From NCBI GenBank assembly GCA_021805445.1, contig JAJZFH010000047.1:62001-126000 (forward strand): DNA of 64,000 nt, in the 5' to 3' direction. Below the pieces are notes generated by a model. It did not search any database and had not been told where the DNA came from. It worked only from the letters and a program-made list of their open reading frames with translations. This document shows, piece after piece, positions 35,828 through 44,995 of the stretch (position 1 is the stretch's first letter; the number at the start of each line of letters is the position of its first letter). Origin of the DNA: Pseudomonadota bacterium (GTDB taxonomy: Bacteria > Pseudomonadota > Gammaproteobacteria > Burkholderiales > Ferrovaceae). The translations under genes were made by a program, and so were the position numbers.

Positions 35828-35940
35828 GGTCTGCCACGGCGGTAACATCCGAAGCCCCGCCCGCCCGCGGTCGGGGAGGGCGAGAGTCGTATTTTGGACC
35901 ATCTCCTGTTATCATCGCGAAATTATCGACAGGAGGTGAC

Positions 35941-37110
35941 ATGGATATTCATGAGTATCAGGCCAAGGAATTGCTGGCGCAACGTGGAGTTCCCATCCCG
36001 CGCGGCAAGGTGGTCTATACCCCGGCTGAGGCTGCCCAGGCCGCGATTGAACTCGGGGGCGAACTGTGGGCCGTCAAGGCCCAAATTCACGCCGGTGGAC
36101 GCGGCAAAGCGGGGGGAGTGCGTCTGTGCAAGACTCCTCATGAAGTCTCCAAAGTCGCCGAAACCCTCCTCGGCACCACCCTCATCACGCACCAGACTGG
36201 CCCTGAAGGCAAGATCGTGGAACGTCTGTACGTTGAGGCAGCCGAACCTTTCGAGCGGGAAATCTATCTGGGGTTCGTCCTGGACCGCAAGACACAACGC
36301 ATCCGGATCATCGCCTCCGCCCAGGGAGGAATGGAGATCGAAGACATCGTCAAGACCCATCCCGAAGCCATACTTCAGATCGAGATCGAGCCCGCCATCG
36401 GCCTGCTGGCCTTTCAGGCACGCGAACTGGCCTTTGGTCTGGGCGGATTGACCCTGAAGCAGGTCCAGAAATTTGTCACCCTCACCCTGGGGTGTTACCG
36501 CACCTTCCGTGATCTGGATGCATCCATGGCGGAAATCAATCCCCTGGTGGTGACCCGGGAAGGACAATTGATCGCTTTGGACGGCAAGATGTCCTTCGAT
36601 GACAACGCCCTCTTCCGTCATCCCGAACTGCACGAAATGCATGACCCCGCCCAGGAAGACCCGCGCGAGGCACAGGCACACCTGCATGGACTGAACTACG
36701 TGGGCCTGACCGGCGATATCGGCTGCATCATCAACGGAGCCGGGCTGGCCATGGCCACCATGGACATGATCAAGTACGCCGGTGGCGAACCCGCCAATTT
36801 TCTGGATGTCGGTGGCGGAGCATCCCCCGAACGCGTCGCCGAAGCCTTCCGTCTGGTTTTGTCAGACCCTAACGTCAAGGCCATCCTGGTCAACATCTTT
36901 GCAGGCATCAACCGCTGTGATTGGGTCGCCCAAGGCGTCGTCCAGGCCGCCCGCGAACTGAAGGTGCCTCTCATCGTCCGACTGGCAGGAACCAACGTGG
37001 AAGCCGGGCAAAAGATCATCCAGGAAAGCGGTCTGCCCATCATCAGCGCCGATACCCTGGCAGAAGCTGCCGAGCGCGCCGTAGCCGCAGCCCATGGCAA
37101 AACCGCGTAA
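35941..37110 (+). CDS. mtkA: Malate thiokinase (malate-CoA ligase) beta subunit
   Basis: ATP-grasp subunit forming malyl-CoA from malate, CoA and ATP. It has 389 residues and is homologous to succinyl-CoA synthetase beta. The N-terminus [18 protein letters not shown], the ATP-grasp [16 protein letters not shown] and the [18 protein letters not shown] metal site are seen. GGAGG lies 5 bases upstream of the ATG; the longer frame from 35824 lacks family similarity. SucC/SucD and MtkA/MtkB cannot be told apart by motif alone, and the call rests on the adjacent malyl-CoA lyase and the serine-cycle run. The 113-base gap before it is GC-rich with no clear promoter. Confidence 0.9.
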   Translation: MDIHEYQAKELLAQRGVPIPRGKVVYTPAEAAQAAIELGGELWAVKAQIHAGGRGKAGGVRLCKTPHEVSKVAETLLGTTLITHQTGPEGKIVERLYVEAAEPFEREIYLGFVLDRKTQRIRIIASAQGGMEIEDIVKTHPEAILQIEIEPAIGLLAFQARELAFGLGGLTLKQVQKFVTLTLGCYRTFRDLDASMAEINPLVVTREGQLIALDGKMSFDDNALFRHPELHEMHDPAQEDPREAQAHLHGLNYVGLTGDIGCIINGAGLAMATMDMIKYAGGEPANFLDVGGGASPERVAEAFRLVLSDPNVKAILVNIFAGINRCDWVAQGVVQAARELKVPLIVRLAGTNVEAGQKIIQESGLPIISADTLAEAAERAVAAAHGKTA

Positions 37111-37134
37111 CGCGCATTCAGGAGACACCGATTC

Positions 37135-38022
37135 ATGAGTATTCTTATTGATGAAAACACCAAGGTCATCGTTCAGGGATTCACGGGCGACAAGGCCACT
37201 TTTCATGCCACCGAAATGATCCAGTACGGAACGAATGTGGTAGGGGGCGTCACCCCGGGCAAGGGGGGAATGAAACACCTCGAACGCCCCGTCTTTGACA
37301 CCGTGCGACAAGCCGTAAAATCCACCGGGGCTGAAGCCAGTCTCGCTTTCGTCCCTCCGCCCTTTGCCGCCGATGCCCTGATGGAAGCCGCCGAAGCGGG
37401 ACTGAGGTTGGTCTGCATCATCACCGATGGCATCCCCACTCAGGACATGATGCGGGTCAAACGCTACCTGCTTCGCTATCCAAAGGAAACCCGAACCCTG
37501 ATCGTGGGCCCCAACTGTGCCGGAATCATCAGTGCCGGACGGGCCATGCTGGGGATCATGCCGGGACATATCTACAAACGTGGTCATGTGGGCATCGTCT
37601 CCCGTTCCGGCACGCTGGGCTATGAAGCCGCTGCCCAAATGACCGCCCTGGGCATCGGTGTCTCCACCAGCGTCGGGATTGGTGGCGACCCCATCAATGG
37701 CAGTTCCTTTCTCGACCATATGGCGCTTTTCGAACGGGATCCGGACACCCATGCCGTAGTCATGATCGGCGAAATCGGCGGTCCCCAGGAAGCCGAAGCC
37801 GCCCAGTGGATCAAGGAAAACATGAGCAAACCCGTGATCGGTTATGTCGCCGGACTCACCGCGCCCAAGGGCCGCCGTATGGGACATGCCGGTGCCATCA
37901 TTTCCGCCGAGGGAGATACAGCCGGCGAGAAAGCCGAGATCATGAAATCCTATGGCCTGTTCGTTGCGCCCAGTGCATCCGAGTTGGGTAGCACCGTGGC
38001 TCAGGCCCTTGCCACCCTTTAA
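37135..38022 (+). CDS. mtkB: Malate thiokinase (malate-CoA ligase) alpha subunit
   Basis: CoA-binding subunit partner of MtkA. It has 295 residues and is SucD-like. The CoA-binding start is MSILIDENTKVIVQGFTGDKATFHA, with VGPNCAGIISAGRAMLGIMP in the middle. The active-site phosphohistidine lies in KGRRMGHAGAII (about residue 250). It begins 24 bases after mtkA with a GGAG site, and mcl follows 18 bases later. Substrate preference for malate is inferred from context. Confidence 0.9.
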   Translation: MSILIDENTKVIVQGFTGDKATFHATEMIQYGTNVVGGVTPGKGGMKHLERPVFDTVRQAVKSTGAEASLAFVPPPFAADALMEAAEAGLRLVCIITDGIPTQDMMRVKRYLLRYPKETRTLIVGPNCAGIISAGRAMLGIMPGHIYKRGHVGIVSRSGTLGYEAAAQMTALGIGVSTSVGIGGDPINGSSFLDHMALFERDPDTHAVVMIGEIGGPQEAEAAQWIKENMSKPVIGYVAGLTAPKGRRMGHAGAIISAEGDTAGEKAEIMKSYGLFVAPSASELGSTVAQALATL

Positions 38023-38040
38023 AAACTGGAGTTCCCATTC

Positions 38041-39018
38041 ATGAGTTTTACCCAGATTACCCCCGCCACCGCCCGTCTGCATCGTTCCGAACTGGCCGTG
38101 CCGGGATCCAACGTCAGTCTTTTTGAAAAAGCCGCCCGCTCCAAAGCCGACATCGTTTTTCTGGATCTGGAAGATGCGGTTGCGCCGGATGACAAGGCCA
38201 CGGCACGCAAGAACATCATCCAGGCCCTGAACGACATCGATTGGGGCCACAAGACCCTGATGATTCGCATGAACGGGTTGGATACGCATTATGCCTACCG
38301 CGATGTGGTGGATGTGGTGGAGGCCTGTCCCCGTCTGGACATGATTCTGGTTCCCAAGGTTGGGGTTCCTCAAGATCTGTATGCCATGGATATGCTCGTC
38401 ACCCAAATCGAGAATGCCATGGGACGAACCAAACGGATCGGCTTTGAAGCCCTCATCGAAACCGCTCTGGGTCTGGCCAATGTGGAAGCCATTGCCCAGG
38501 CCAGCCCGCGTTTGGAGGCCATGAGTTTCGGTGTCGCCGACTATGCCGCCTCGACTCGTGCCCGGACCACCATCATCGGCGGCGTGCACAAGGACTCCGG
38601 GGTACTCACGGACAAGGATGAAAATGGTCATCGGGACTATTTCTGGACAGACCCCTGGCACGCGGCACAAACCCGCATGCTGGTAGCCTGTCGGGCCTAT
38701 GGTCTGCGCCCCGTCGACGGCCCCTTTGGCGACTTCAGCGATCCCGAGGGGTTCATCGCTGCCGCCAATCGGGTGGCTGTGTTGGGCTACGAAGGAAAGT
38801 GGGCCATTCATCCTTCCCAGATCGACCTGTGCAATCAGGTCTTCACGCCCAGTGAGGCCGAAGTCCTCAAAGCCAAACGCATTGTGGAGGCCATGGAACA
38901 GGCCGCGCGCGAAGGGCGCGGTGCCGTCTCGCTGGATGGTCGCCTGATCGACATCGCCAGCATCCGGATGGCCGAAAGCCTGCTCAGCAAGGCGCGGACC
39001 ATGGGTCTGGACGCCTGA
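38041..39018 (+). CDS. mcl: L-malyl-CoA lyase
   Basis: Splits malyl-CoA into acetyl-CoA and glyoxylate, returning the acceptor to the serine cycle. It has 325 residues, citrate-lyase-beta / HpcH-HpaI family TIM barrel. Seen are RSELAVPGSN, the metal-binding FLDLEDAVAPDDK, MIRMNGLDTHYAYRD, the Glu in GFEALIETALG and the Asp in SFGVADYAAS. The C-terminal KWAIHPSQIDLCNQVFTP lid segment is typical. The usual companion ppc (phosphoenolpyruvate carboxylase) is not next to it; coaBC follows instead. Confidence 0.95.
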   Translation: MSFTQITPATARLHRSELAVPGSNVSLFEKAARSKADIVFLDLEDAVAPDDKATARKNIIQALNDIDWGHKTLMIRMNGLDTHYAYRDVVDVVEACPRLDMILVPKVGVPQDLYAMDMLVTQIENAMGRTKRIGFEALIETALGLANVEAIAQASPRLEAMSFGVADYAASTRARTTIIGGVHKDSGVLTDKDENGHRDYFWTDPWHAAQTRMLVACRAYGLRPVDGPFGDFSDPEGFIAAANRVAVLGYEGKWAIHPSQIDLCNQVFTPSEAEVLKAKRIVEAMEQAAREGRGAVSLDGRLIDIASIRMAESLLSKARTMGLDA

Positions 39019-39031
39019 GGGGGATTTCCGG

Positions 39032-40267
39032 ATGGCCGATTCGGCCCTTCCCTTCACCCCACCCCACCCCCTCCAGCGCTGGATTCTGGGGGTCACGGGG
39101 GGAGTGGCCGCTTACAAGGCGGCCGAACTCACCCGCCTGATGGTCAAGGCAGGCCTCGAGGTTCAGGTCGTCATGACCGAGGCGGCCACACGTTTCATCA
39201 CCCCCCTCACTTTCCAGGCGCTGTCCACTCGCCCGGTGGCGACGCACCTGTGGGAACCCCTGCGCAAGGGAGGCATGGATCACATCGATCTGGTCCGTCG
39301 TGCCGATGCCCTTCTGATAGCCCCCGCCAGTGCGAACTGTTTGGCCCACATCGCTGCAGGATTGGCAGACGACCTGCTCACCACCCTCGTCGCCGCTCGT
39401 ACCATCCCTCTCTTCGTCGCCCCAGCCATGAATCAGGCCATGTGGCAAAATCCCGCGAATCAGCGCAACGTAACGCTGTTACAGGAAGACGGTGTCGTAT
39501 TCCTGGGTCCCGCCATGGGATCTCAGGCCTGTGGAGAATCGGGCCTGGGACGTTTTCTGGAACCCAACGAGATCATGTCGCATCTGTCCCCCCATCTCGG
39601 CTATCATCCCCTGCCCTGTTTGCAAGGAAAAAAGGTCTTGCTGACCGCCGGCCCCACCGTGGAAGCCATCGACCCTATCCGCGTCCTGTCCAATATCAGT
39701 TCCGGAAAGATGGGGTACGCCCTGGCAGAAGCCGCCCTCGCCAGTGGAGCCGAGGTCGTCCTGGTCAGCGGCCCCACGTCCCTGGCGGCCCCCGCCGGTT
39801 GTCGCCTCATTCCTGTGCGCAGCGCTGCCCAGATGCGTGATGCCGTCCTATCCGAGGTTCCACAGACGGATCTGTTCTTTGCCGTCGCTGCCGTGGCAGA
39901 CTATACCCCGGCCTCTCCCAGCGGGCATAAGATCAAAAAAAGTGGTGAACCCCTGACCCTGACCCTGGTCCCCACCCCGGATATCCTCGCCACCGTGGCT
40001 TCCTTGCCAAATCCTCCATTTTGTGTGGGGTTTGCAGCCGAAAGTCAGAATCTCGAGGAGTACGCCAAACATAAGCGTCTTGCCAAGAAGATACCACTGA
40101 TCGTGGGTAATCTGGCCCAACGGGCGCTGGGACGGGAAGATAACGAAGTCATTCTGTTCGATGACCACGGATGCCACCCTCTCCCGCCTGCCTCCAAAAT
40201 CGAATTGGCCCGACAGATCCTGAGTCACGCCGTAGCCCTGATGACTCATCGTGGAATTTCTTCCTGA
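39032..40267 (+). CDS. coaBC: Bifunctional phosphopantothenoylcysteine decarboxylase / synthase
   Basis: Two consecutive steps of coenzyme A synthesis. It has 411 residues. The FMN-dependent CoaC decarboxylase domain (1-190) opens with [18 protein letters not shown] and has the catalytic Cys in [12 protein letters not shown]. The CoaB synthetase domain (about 195-400) has [21 protein letters not shown] and the KIKK substrate lysine. It lies 13 bases after mcl on the same strand, so it may be read through from the serine-cycle promoter, then dut. Confidence 0.96.
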   Translation: MADSALPFTPPHPLQRWILGVTGGVAAYKAAELTRLMVKAGLEVQVVMTEAATRFITPLTFQALSTRPVATHLWEPLRKGGMDHIDLVRRADALLIAPASANCLAHIAAGLADDLLTTLVAARTIPLFVAPAMNQAMWQNPANQRNVTLLQEDGVVFLGPAMGSQACGESGLGRFLEPNEIMSHLSPHLGYHPLPCLQGKKVLLTAGPTVEAIDPIRVLSNISSGKMGYALAEAALASGAEVVLVSGPTSLAAPAGCRLIPVRSAAQMRDAVLSEVPQTDLFFAVAAVADYTPASPSGHKIKKSGEPLTLTLVPTPDILATVASLPNPPFCVGFAAESQNLEEYAKHKRLAKKIPLIVGNLAQRALGREDNEVILFDDHGCHPLPPASKIELARQILSHAVALMTHRGISS

Positions 40268-40283
40268 TTTTATTGAGGCCATC

Positions 40284-40733
40284 ATGATCCCCCTGCAGGT
40301 AAAAATTCTTGACCCACGTCTACGAGACAACCTTCCCACCTATGGAACTGCAGGTGCGGCAGGCCTCGACCTACGCGCCTGTCTGGAGGAACCTTTGTTC
40401 CTCTACCCTGGGCAAACCGAATTGATTCCTGCCGGTCTGGCCATCCATATTGGCGATCCAAACTTTGCCGCCATGATCTTGCCTCGTTCTGGATTGGGTC
40501 ATAAACATGGCATCGTTCTGGGCAATCTGGTCGGCCTGATCGACTCCGATTACCAGGGACAGGTGTTGGTCTCTCTCTGGAATCGTGGACACGAAGTCTT
40601 CGAAATCAAACCTATGGAACGTATGGCCCAACTGATCGTCGTCCCGGTGGTTCAGGCACGCCTCGAAGTGGTCGAGTATTTTTCCCTGAGTGACCGGGGT
40701 GAAGGGGGGTTTGGCAGCACCGGGAAGCATTGA
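40284..40733 (+). CDS. dut: dUTP diphosphatase
   Basis: Hydrolyses dUTP to dUMP and pyrophosphate, keeping uracil out of DNA. It has 149 residues. The five trimeric dUTPase motifs are seen: [26 protein letters not shown] and the C-terminal [10 protein letters not shown] arm. The start [10 protein letters not shown] is chosen over the upstream MEFLP because the latter overlaps coaBC. The usual coaBC-dut order of gammaproteobacteria is kept. Confidence 0.96.
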   Translation: MIPLQVKILDPRLRDNLPTYGTAGAAGLDLRACLEEPLFLYPGQTELIPAGLAIHIGDPNFAAMILPRSGLGHKHGIVLGNLVGLIDSDYQGQVLVSLWNRGHEVFEIKPMERMAQLIVVPVVQARLEVVEYFSLSDRGEGGFGSTGKH

Positions 40734-40734
40734 G

Positions 40735-41100
40735 ATGCTCCAGGGAATCCTGCTCTTTGCCCACGGAGCCCGTGATCCGCTCTGGGCCAGACCCTTCCTC
40801 GACATTCTGGATAAAGTCCGTTCCCTTCGTCCGACCCATGAGGTCGACCTGTGTTTTCTCGAATTGATGCCTCCTTCCCTGGACCAGGCGGTCCATGAAC
40901 AAACCCGTCGAGGGGTCACCGATCTGACCATTATGCCCCTGTTCATGGCACAAGGAGGGCATTTGCGGCATGACCTTCCCGTCCTGATCGACGCCTTGCA
41001 TCGCCAGCACCCCGCGCTCAAAATCAGAGTCACCACTGCCTTGGGAGACTCCCCCGAGTTGCTCGATGCCATCGCTCAGTGGGTCATCACCCAGGTGTGA
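40735..41100 (+). CDS. CbiX-like small sirohydrochlorin chelatase family protein
   Basis: 121 residues, the short CbiX form. The N-terminal catalytic motif LLFAHGARDPLWARPF holds the metal-binding histidine; a second histidine lies in QGGHLRHDLP. Family members insert cobalt or iron into sirohydrochlorin for cobalamin, siroheme or heme d1 synthesis. The start ATG is 1 base after the dut stop region, so it is coupled to dut. Metal specificity cannot be told from sequence, and no other cobalamin gene lies nearby. Confidence 0.82.
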   Translation: MLQGILLFAHGARDPLWARPFLDILDKVRSLRPTHEVDLCFLELMPPSLDQAVHEQTRRGVTDLTIMPLFMAQGGHLRHDLPVLIDALHRQHPALKIRVTTALGDSPELLDAIAQWVITQV

Positions 41101-41138
41101 CCCTGAAGCATCACGCACCGGACCGGGTCAGGGGCCTT

Positions 41139-41507
41139 TCACTGCTTCGGGAGGAATTCGGCTATCGTGCTGGCAAAGGAATTCACATCGATGGGTTTGT
41201 CGATATAGCCGTCAAAGCCGCTGGCCAAGAGCAGTTCGCGTTCTCCCTTCATGGCACTGGCCGTCAATGCGATGATGGGAATGTGCCGCGTCAACTCGTT
41301 GGCCTTGATATGCTTCATCGCATGTTTGCCATCCATCACCGGCATGCGCAGGTCCATGAGAATCAGATCCGGCGGTTCCGATTCTGCGATCTCGATCGCG
41401 TTCCTGCCATCCGAAGCGCCCAGAGTCTCGTGTCCGGCCAGTTCAAGCGCGATGCAGGCCAACTGCAGATTCAGCGCATTGTCATCAACCACCAGAATCC
41501 TGCTCAT
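41139..41507 (-). CDS. Single-domain response regulator (receiver only)
   Basis: 122 residues containing only a CheY/DivK-type receiver. The acidic pair is Asp8/Asp9, the phospho-acceptor Asp52 (LILMDLRMPVMDG), Thr in IIALTASAMKGE and the Lys in GYIDKPID. Its start overlaps the stop of the large hybrid kinase (ATGA), so it is its probable phosphotransfer partner or output. No DNA-binding or enzymatic output domain is present. Last gene of the minus-strand signalling group. Confidence 0.93.
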   Translation of the reverse strand: MSRILVVDDNALNLQLACIALELAGHETLGASDGRNAIEIAESEPPDLILMDLRMPVMDGKHAMKHIKANELTRHIPIIALTASAMKGERELLLASGFDGYIDKPIDVNSFASTIAEFLPKQ

Positions 41508-44500
41508 GATTCCCCCTCATCGGAGCATATGCAACGATCGCCGCCAGATCTCGAGGCAACCGCCACGCGCGCGTTCAGTTGTGTCACCAGACCTTCGGGG
41601 GTGAATGCACCAATACCGAATTGCACACACCCAAACGAGGCGGTAAAGTTTCCGACCTCACCACCCGAAAGGGGAAATTTGTGGATGCGAATGCGCAATC
41701 GCAACTTCTCAGCCACCCGTTCGGCCACAGATTGCGCGGTGCCGGTCAAAATCAGCATGAAGGACGCTTCACTGGAGCGAACCAGTACATCCCCCTCGCG
41801 GGTGACCGCATTCACCAATTCGACGATTTCCTTGAGCGCAGCCACGCCCCAGTGCTGACCATATTTCTTCGCATAGACATCATAGGCATCCATCTGCCAG
41901 CCCACCAGTGAAAAAGTCTGACCGTAACGTTCGGCGCGGTTGCATTCCTGCGCCAGACGAAGTTGCCTGTAACGCAAATTGTAGCAACGCAACGCCCTGT
42001 CCATCAGTCGTGCCTGCACCGGATACAACAATTCCATGGAGCGCAGTTCTCGCAACAAATCGGCGCGACCGGTGGCCCCTTTGGTCAATACCTTTTCCAC
42101 TTCCTGGCCAAGCCGCATGACCTCTTCGCGCGTCAAGTCCTTGGCCGAGAAAATGACGACCGGAATATCGCGGGCCGTGGGATGACGCTTCAATTCCTCC
42201 ACCACCTCAAATCCACTGATGCCCGGCATCATCAAATCCAGTATGATCAGATCCGGATCGTGTTCGATGGCTGCCCGGATGCCATCGCGTCCACTGGACG
42301 CCAGCAGGAGACGATAGCCCTGGCCGCGGAGACATTCCCTGATGTATTCGCGCACACTGACCTCATCATCGATCACCAGCACCGTCATGCCTGGCGCATG
42401 CGGACTGTGACGCCCGTGACGACTGATCAGATTCACCAGATCATTCTTGCTCACCTGCTTGTCCATGGTATCAACGGTACCGAGTGAGAAACTGGGTGAC
42501 TCGGCGTCGCCGCCAAGCAACACGAGCGGAATATGGCGGGTGGCCTTGCGCGAACGCAGCAGGTGCAATTGACGATAAATGTCCACGGGGTCGTCCGGTA
42601 TGCCGACGATGATCAGGAAAGGACATTTTTCTTCCGCCAGAAGTTCGACATGGCTCAGATCGGTCATCTCACCCAGGTATCCTTCTTCCCGCAACAAGGA
42701 GGATACTGCGGCAGCACGAGCCTTGTTGTCATCGACGATCAGAATGACCGGCAACTCCACCAACCCGGGGAGGTCTTCCTCAACCACTTCCATGAGCGCC
42801 CGGGATTCAGCCTGTTCCGCCAGCCCCTCTGTGGGTATCATCATCACCTCGCCTTCAGCCGTCACCATCTGCACCGGGAGCGTAAAGACGAACAGACTGC
42901 CTGTGCCCGGCTTGCTCTCCACCCGGATGGCCCCCCCCTGTATCTCCAGCAAGCGACGCACCAATGTCAGTCCCAGCCCTGTGCCGCCGAACTCGCGCGT
43001 CAATCCGCCCTCACCCTGGACAAATGGCTGGAAAATACGCTCGATATCGGCCGGCTCGATGCCTATACCGCTGTCTCGCACCCAGCCTTCGAGCATGGCA
43101 TGGGTATCGTCGCCCCTGATGGCAAAGCCCACCTCGATGCTCCCCCCATCCGGCGTGAACTTGATGGCATTTCCCATCAGGTTGACCCACACCTGCTGCA
43201 ATTTACCGGCATCGAGATATGCCGTGCGATCTTCTTCAGGCAAGACGAGACTGACTTCCAGTTTCTTCCTGTCCAGCAGCGGCCTGAGATGATTGACCAT
43301 GAATTTGAGGATAGTGCCCGGAATTGCAGGTTCCTGATGGATCTCCAGCATGCCTGCCTCGATCTTGGACAGATCCAGCAGACTGTTGATCAACTCCAGC
43401 AAGCGCTTGCCGCTGACATTGATGTATTCTACATATTCCTTGTGTTTGGCCGGTAATTCCTTCGATTTTACAAGAAGCAGGTCGGAAAAACCGATAATTG
43501 CATTCAAGGGCGTACGCAATTCATGACTGGTGTTGGCCAGGAATTGGTTTTTTGCCTCGCTGGCATGGCGCAACTCGTCATTCATCAATTCCAGTTCGAT
43601 TTCATGGCCTCGCAGCAGGCGGTTGGCGCTATTGAGTTCACTCGTGCGCGCGGCCACACGATTTTCCAGTTCGGCATTGGCTTCCTGCAAGTGCTCGAAC
43701 TGTCGTGCGTTGGACAATGCCACGGCGCAACCCGATGCCAGCATTCGCACTGCCGATTCATCATCATCAGAAAATGGCCCCCCCCCTTTCTTGTCCGTCA
43801 GATACAACGCCCCGATCATCTTGCCGGCAAACTCGATTGGAACACCGAGGAATGTAGTCATGTGCGGATGACCTTCCGGATAACCGATGGATTTCGAATG
43901 GTTGGCAATATTTTCCGCACGTACCACCTGACGGTCATTCCACAGGAGCCCGAGCAAACCCAGTCCCTGTGGCGAATGACCTTTGAGTTTCTCCAGTTGG
44001 ACATGGTCCATCCCCAAGGGAACGAACTGCTTCTCGCCATCCTTCAGGTAGGACAGCATGGCATAACGCGCATCCGTCAATTGCATCGCCAGTTCACCGA
44101 TCTTCCTGAGCACCACCTCGTCGACCAATTCGCGGGACAGGCCGATGATGGCTTCGTAAATGATCGCCTGCTGGATCGCCTTTTGCTGCAGGTGGCTCAC
44201 CAGTTCGTTGAACATGTTCGCGAGACTTCCCAGTTCGTCGGTACGATCCAGCGTCACGCGGTAGGAGTGGTCCCCCTCCAGTTCGATCTTTTTTGCGCCG
44301 GCCTGTAGCAGACCGATGGGCCGGATCACCTCGCGGTTCAACAACCACAACAGCAACACCCCCGTCAACAGGATGACCGCGGCAACCGACCAGAAGATTT
44401 TGCTGCGTTGATCGGCAAAGGCCTGGGTCAAGGCGCTTGTCGGCACGGACAATTCGAGCACGCCGCGCACGGGATTCGCGGGGGTTCCATCATAGCCGTG

Positions 44501-44995
44501 GCATTGTAGGCAAGCATCCTCGATACGGATGGGAAGCAGCAGGGTCAGGCGACCGTCTTCGATGACCCGCGTCTCGGTTCCGGCGGTGGCCGCGATGAAC
44601 GATTTTCTGAGGGACGGTGGCAAGGTTTCCGGTTTGATCTCCCGATCATGGTGTGCAAAGCGTTTCTTGCCCAGCCAATCGTCAACACGATCGATGGTGG
44701 CGTTGTCCACGAAAGCCTCGGTACCGTCGCGGCGGTAGATGCGTACATCATTAAAGTCGGTGGTCTGCCTGACACGCTTCAACCAGTCGTGCGCAATCGG
44801 ACCCTCGCCGGCCAGCATGATGGATTTCAGGCTGGCTTCCAGCGCCAGCGCCGATTGATCGGTGGATCGCTCTGCCTGCTCCATCATGTACTGGCGCTCG
44901 CTGTGGTCGAGCCAGGTCAGTCCGCCGACCAGCAGCAGGGTCAGGACTGCGCCCAGAATGGCGCTCAACCGCAGGCCCAGCCGTGATCTAAACAT
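41504..44995 (-). CDS. Hybrid histidine kinase with periplasmic c-heme sensor, GAF, two receivers and degenerate GGDEF
   Basis: 1163 residues. In order: membrane segment 8-27; periplasmic domain of about 170 residues resembling the DUF3365/Tll0287 heme sensor, with a c-heme site CLQCH (162-166); second membrane segment 200-219; HAMP (220-275); GAF (280-435); coiled coil; HisKA with His491 in NTSHELRTPLN; ATPase (NAIKFTPDGG, DSGIGI, GGTGLGL); receiver 1 (750-860) in which the phospho-Asp position reads FLIIVGIP, so it lacks the acceptor; receiver 2 (872-985) with Asp920; and a C-terminal GGDEF-like domain (990-1155) whose motif is SSEAS instead of GGDEF. The ATG overlaps the HTH-receiver stop. 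It likely senses redox state or a heme ligand in the periplasm. Confidence 0.88.
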   Translation of the reverse strand: MFRSRLGLRLSAILGAVLTLLLVGGLTWLDHSERQYMMEQAERSTDQSALALEASLKSIMLAGEGPIAHDWLKRVRQTTDFNDVRIYRRDGTEAFVDNATIDRVDDWLGKKRFAHHDREIKPETLPPSLRKSFIAATAGTETRVIEDGRLTLLLPIRIEDACLQCHGYDGTPANPVRGVLELSVPTSALTQAFADQRSKIFWSVAAVILLTGVLLLWLLNREVIRPIGLLQAGAKKIELEGDHSYRVTLDRTDELGSLANMFNELVSHLQQKAIQQAIIYEAIIGLSRELVDEVVLRKIGELAMQLTDARYAMLSYLKDGEKQFVPLGMDHVQLEKLKGHSPQGLGLLGLLWNDRQVVRAENIANHSKSIGYPEGHPHMTTFLGVPIEFAGKMIGALYLTDKKGGGPFSDDDESAVRMLASGCAVALSNARQFEHLQEANAELENRVAARTSELNSANRLLRGHEIELELMNDELRHASEAKNQFLANTSHELRTPLNAIIGFSDLLLVKSKELPAKHKEYVEYINVSGKRLLELINSLLDLSKIEAGMLEIHQEPAIPGTILKFMVNHLRPLLDRKKLEVSLVLPEEDRTAYLDAGKLQQVWVNLMGNAIKFTPDGGSIEVGFAIRGDDTHAMLEGWVRDSGIGIEPADIERIFQPFVQGEGGLTREFGGTGLGLTLVRRLLEIQGGAIRVESKPGTGSLFVFTLPVQMVTAEGEVMMIPTEGLAEQAESRALMEVVEEDLPGLVELPVILIVDDNKARAAAVSSLLREEGYLGEMTDLSHVELLAEEKCPFLIIVGIPDDPVDIYRQLHLLRSRKATRHIPLVLLGGDAESPSFSLGTVDTMDKQVSKNDLVNLISRHGRHSPHAPGMTVLVIDDEVSVREYIRECLRGQGYRLLLASSGRDGIRAAIEHDPDLIILDLMMPGISGFEVVEELKRHPTARDIPVVIFSAKDLTREEVMRLGQEVEKVLTKGATGRADLLRELRSMELLYPVQARLMDRALRCYNLRYRQLRLAQECNRAERYGQTFSLVGWQMDAYDVYAKKYGQHWGVAALKEIVELVNAVTREGDVLVRSSEASFMLILTGTAQSVAERVAEKLRLRIRIHKFPLSGGEVGNFTASFGCVQFGIGAFTPEGLVTQLNARVAVASRSGGDRCICSDEGES

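Noticed and set aside
35828-35940. Possible promoter or terminator before mtkA
   Set aside because: TATCAT has no acceptable -35 at 16-18 bases, and the GC-rich inverted repeat near 35855 lacks a T run, so the run is treated as one operon.
36862-39096. 744-residue open frame antisense to mtkA, mtkB and mcl
   Set aside because: It mirrors three well-supported genes; long antisense frames arise from codon bias, and it has no recognisable domain or ribosome-binding site.
41101-41138. Hairpin between cbiX-like gene and the receiver gene
   Set aside because: Only 6-7 pairs with a loop of about 20 bases and no T run; not a convincing terminator.
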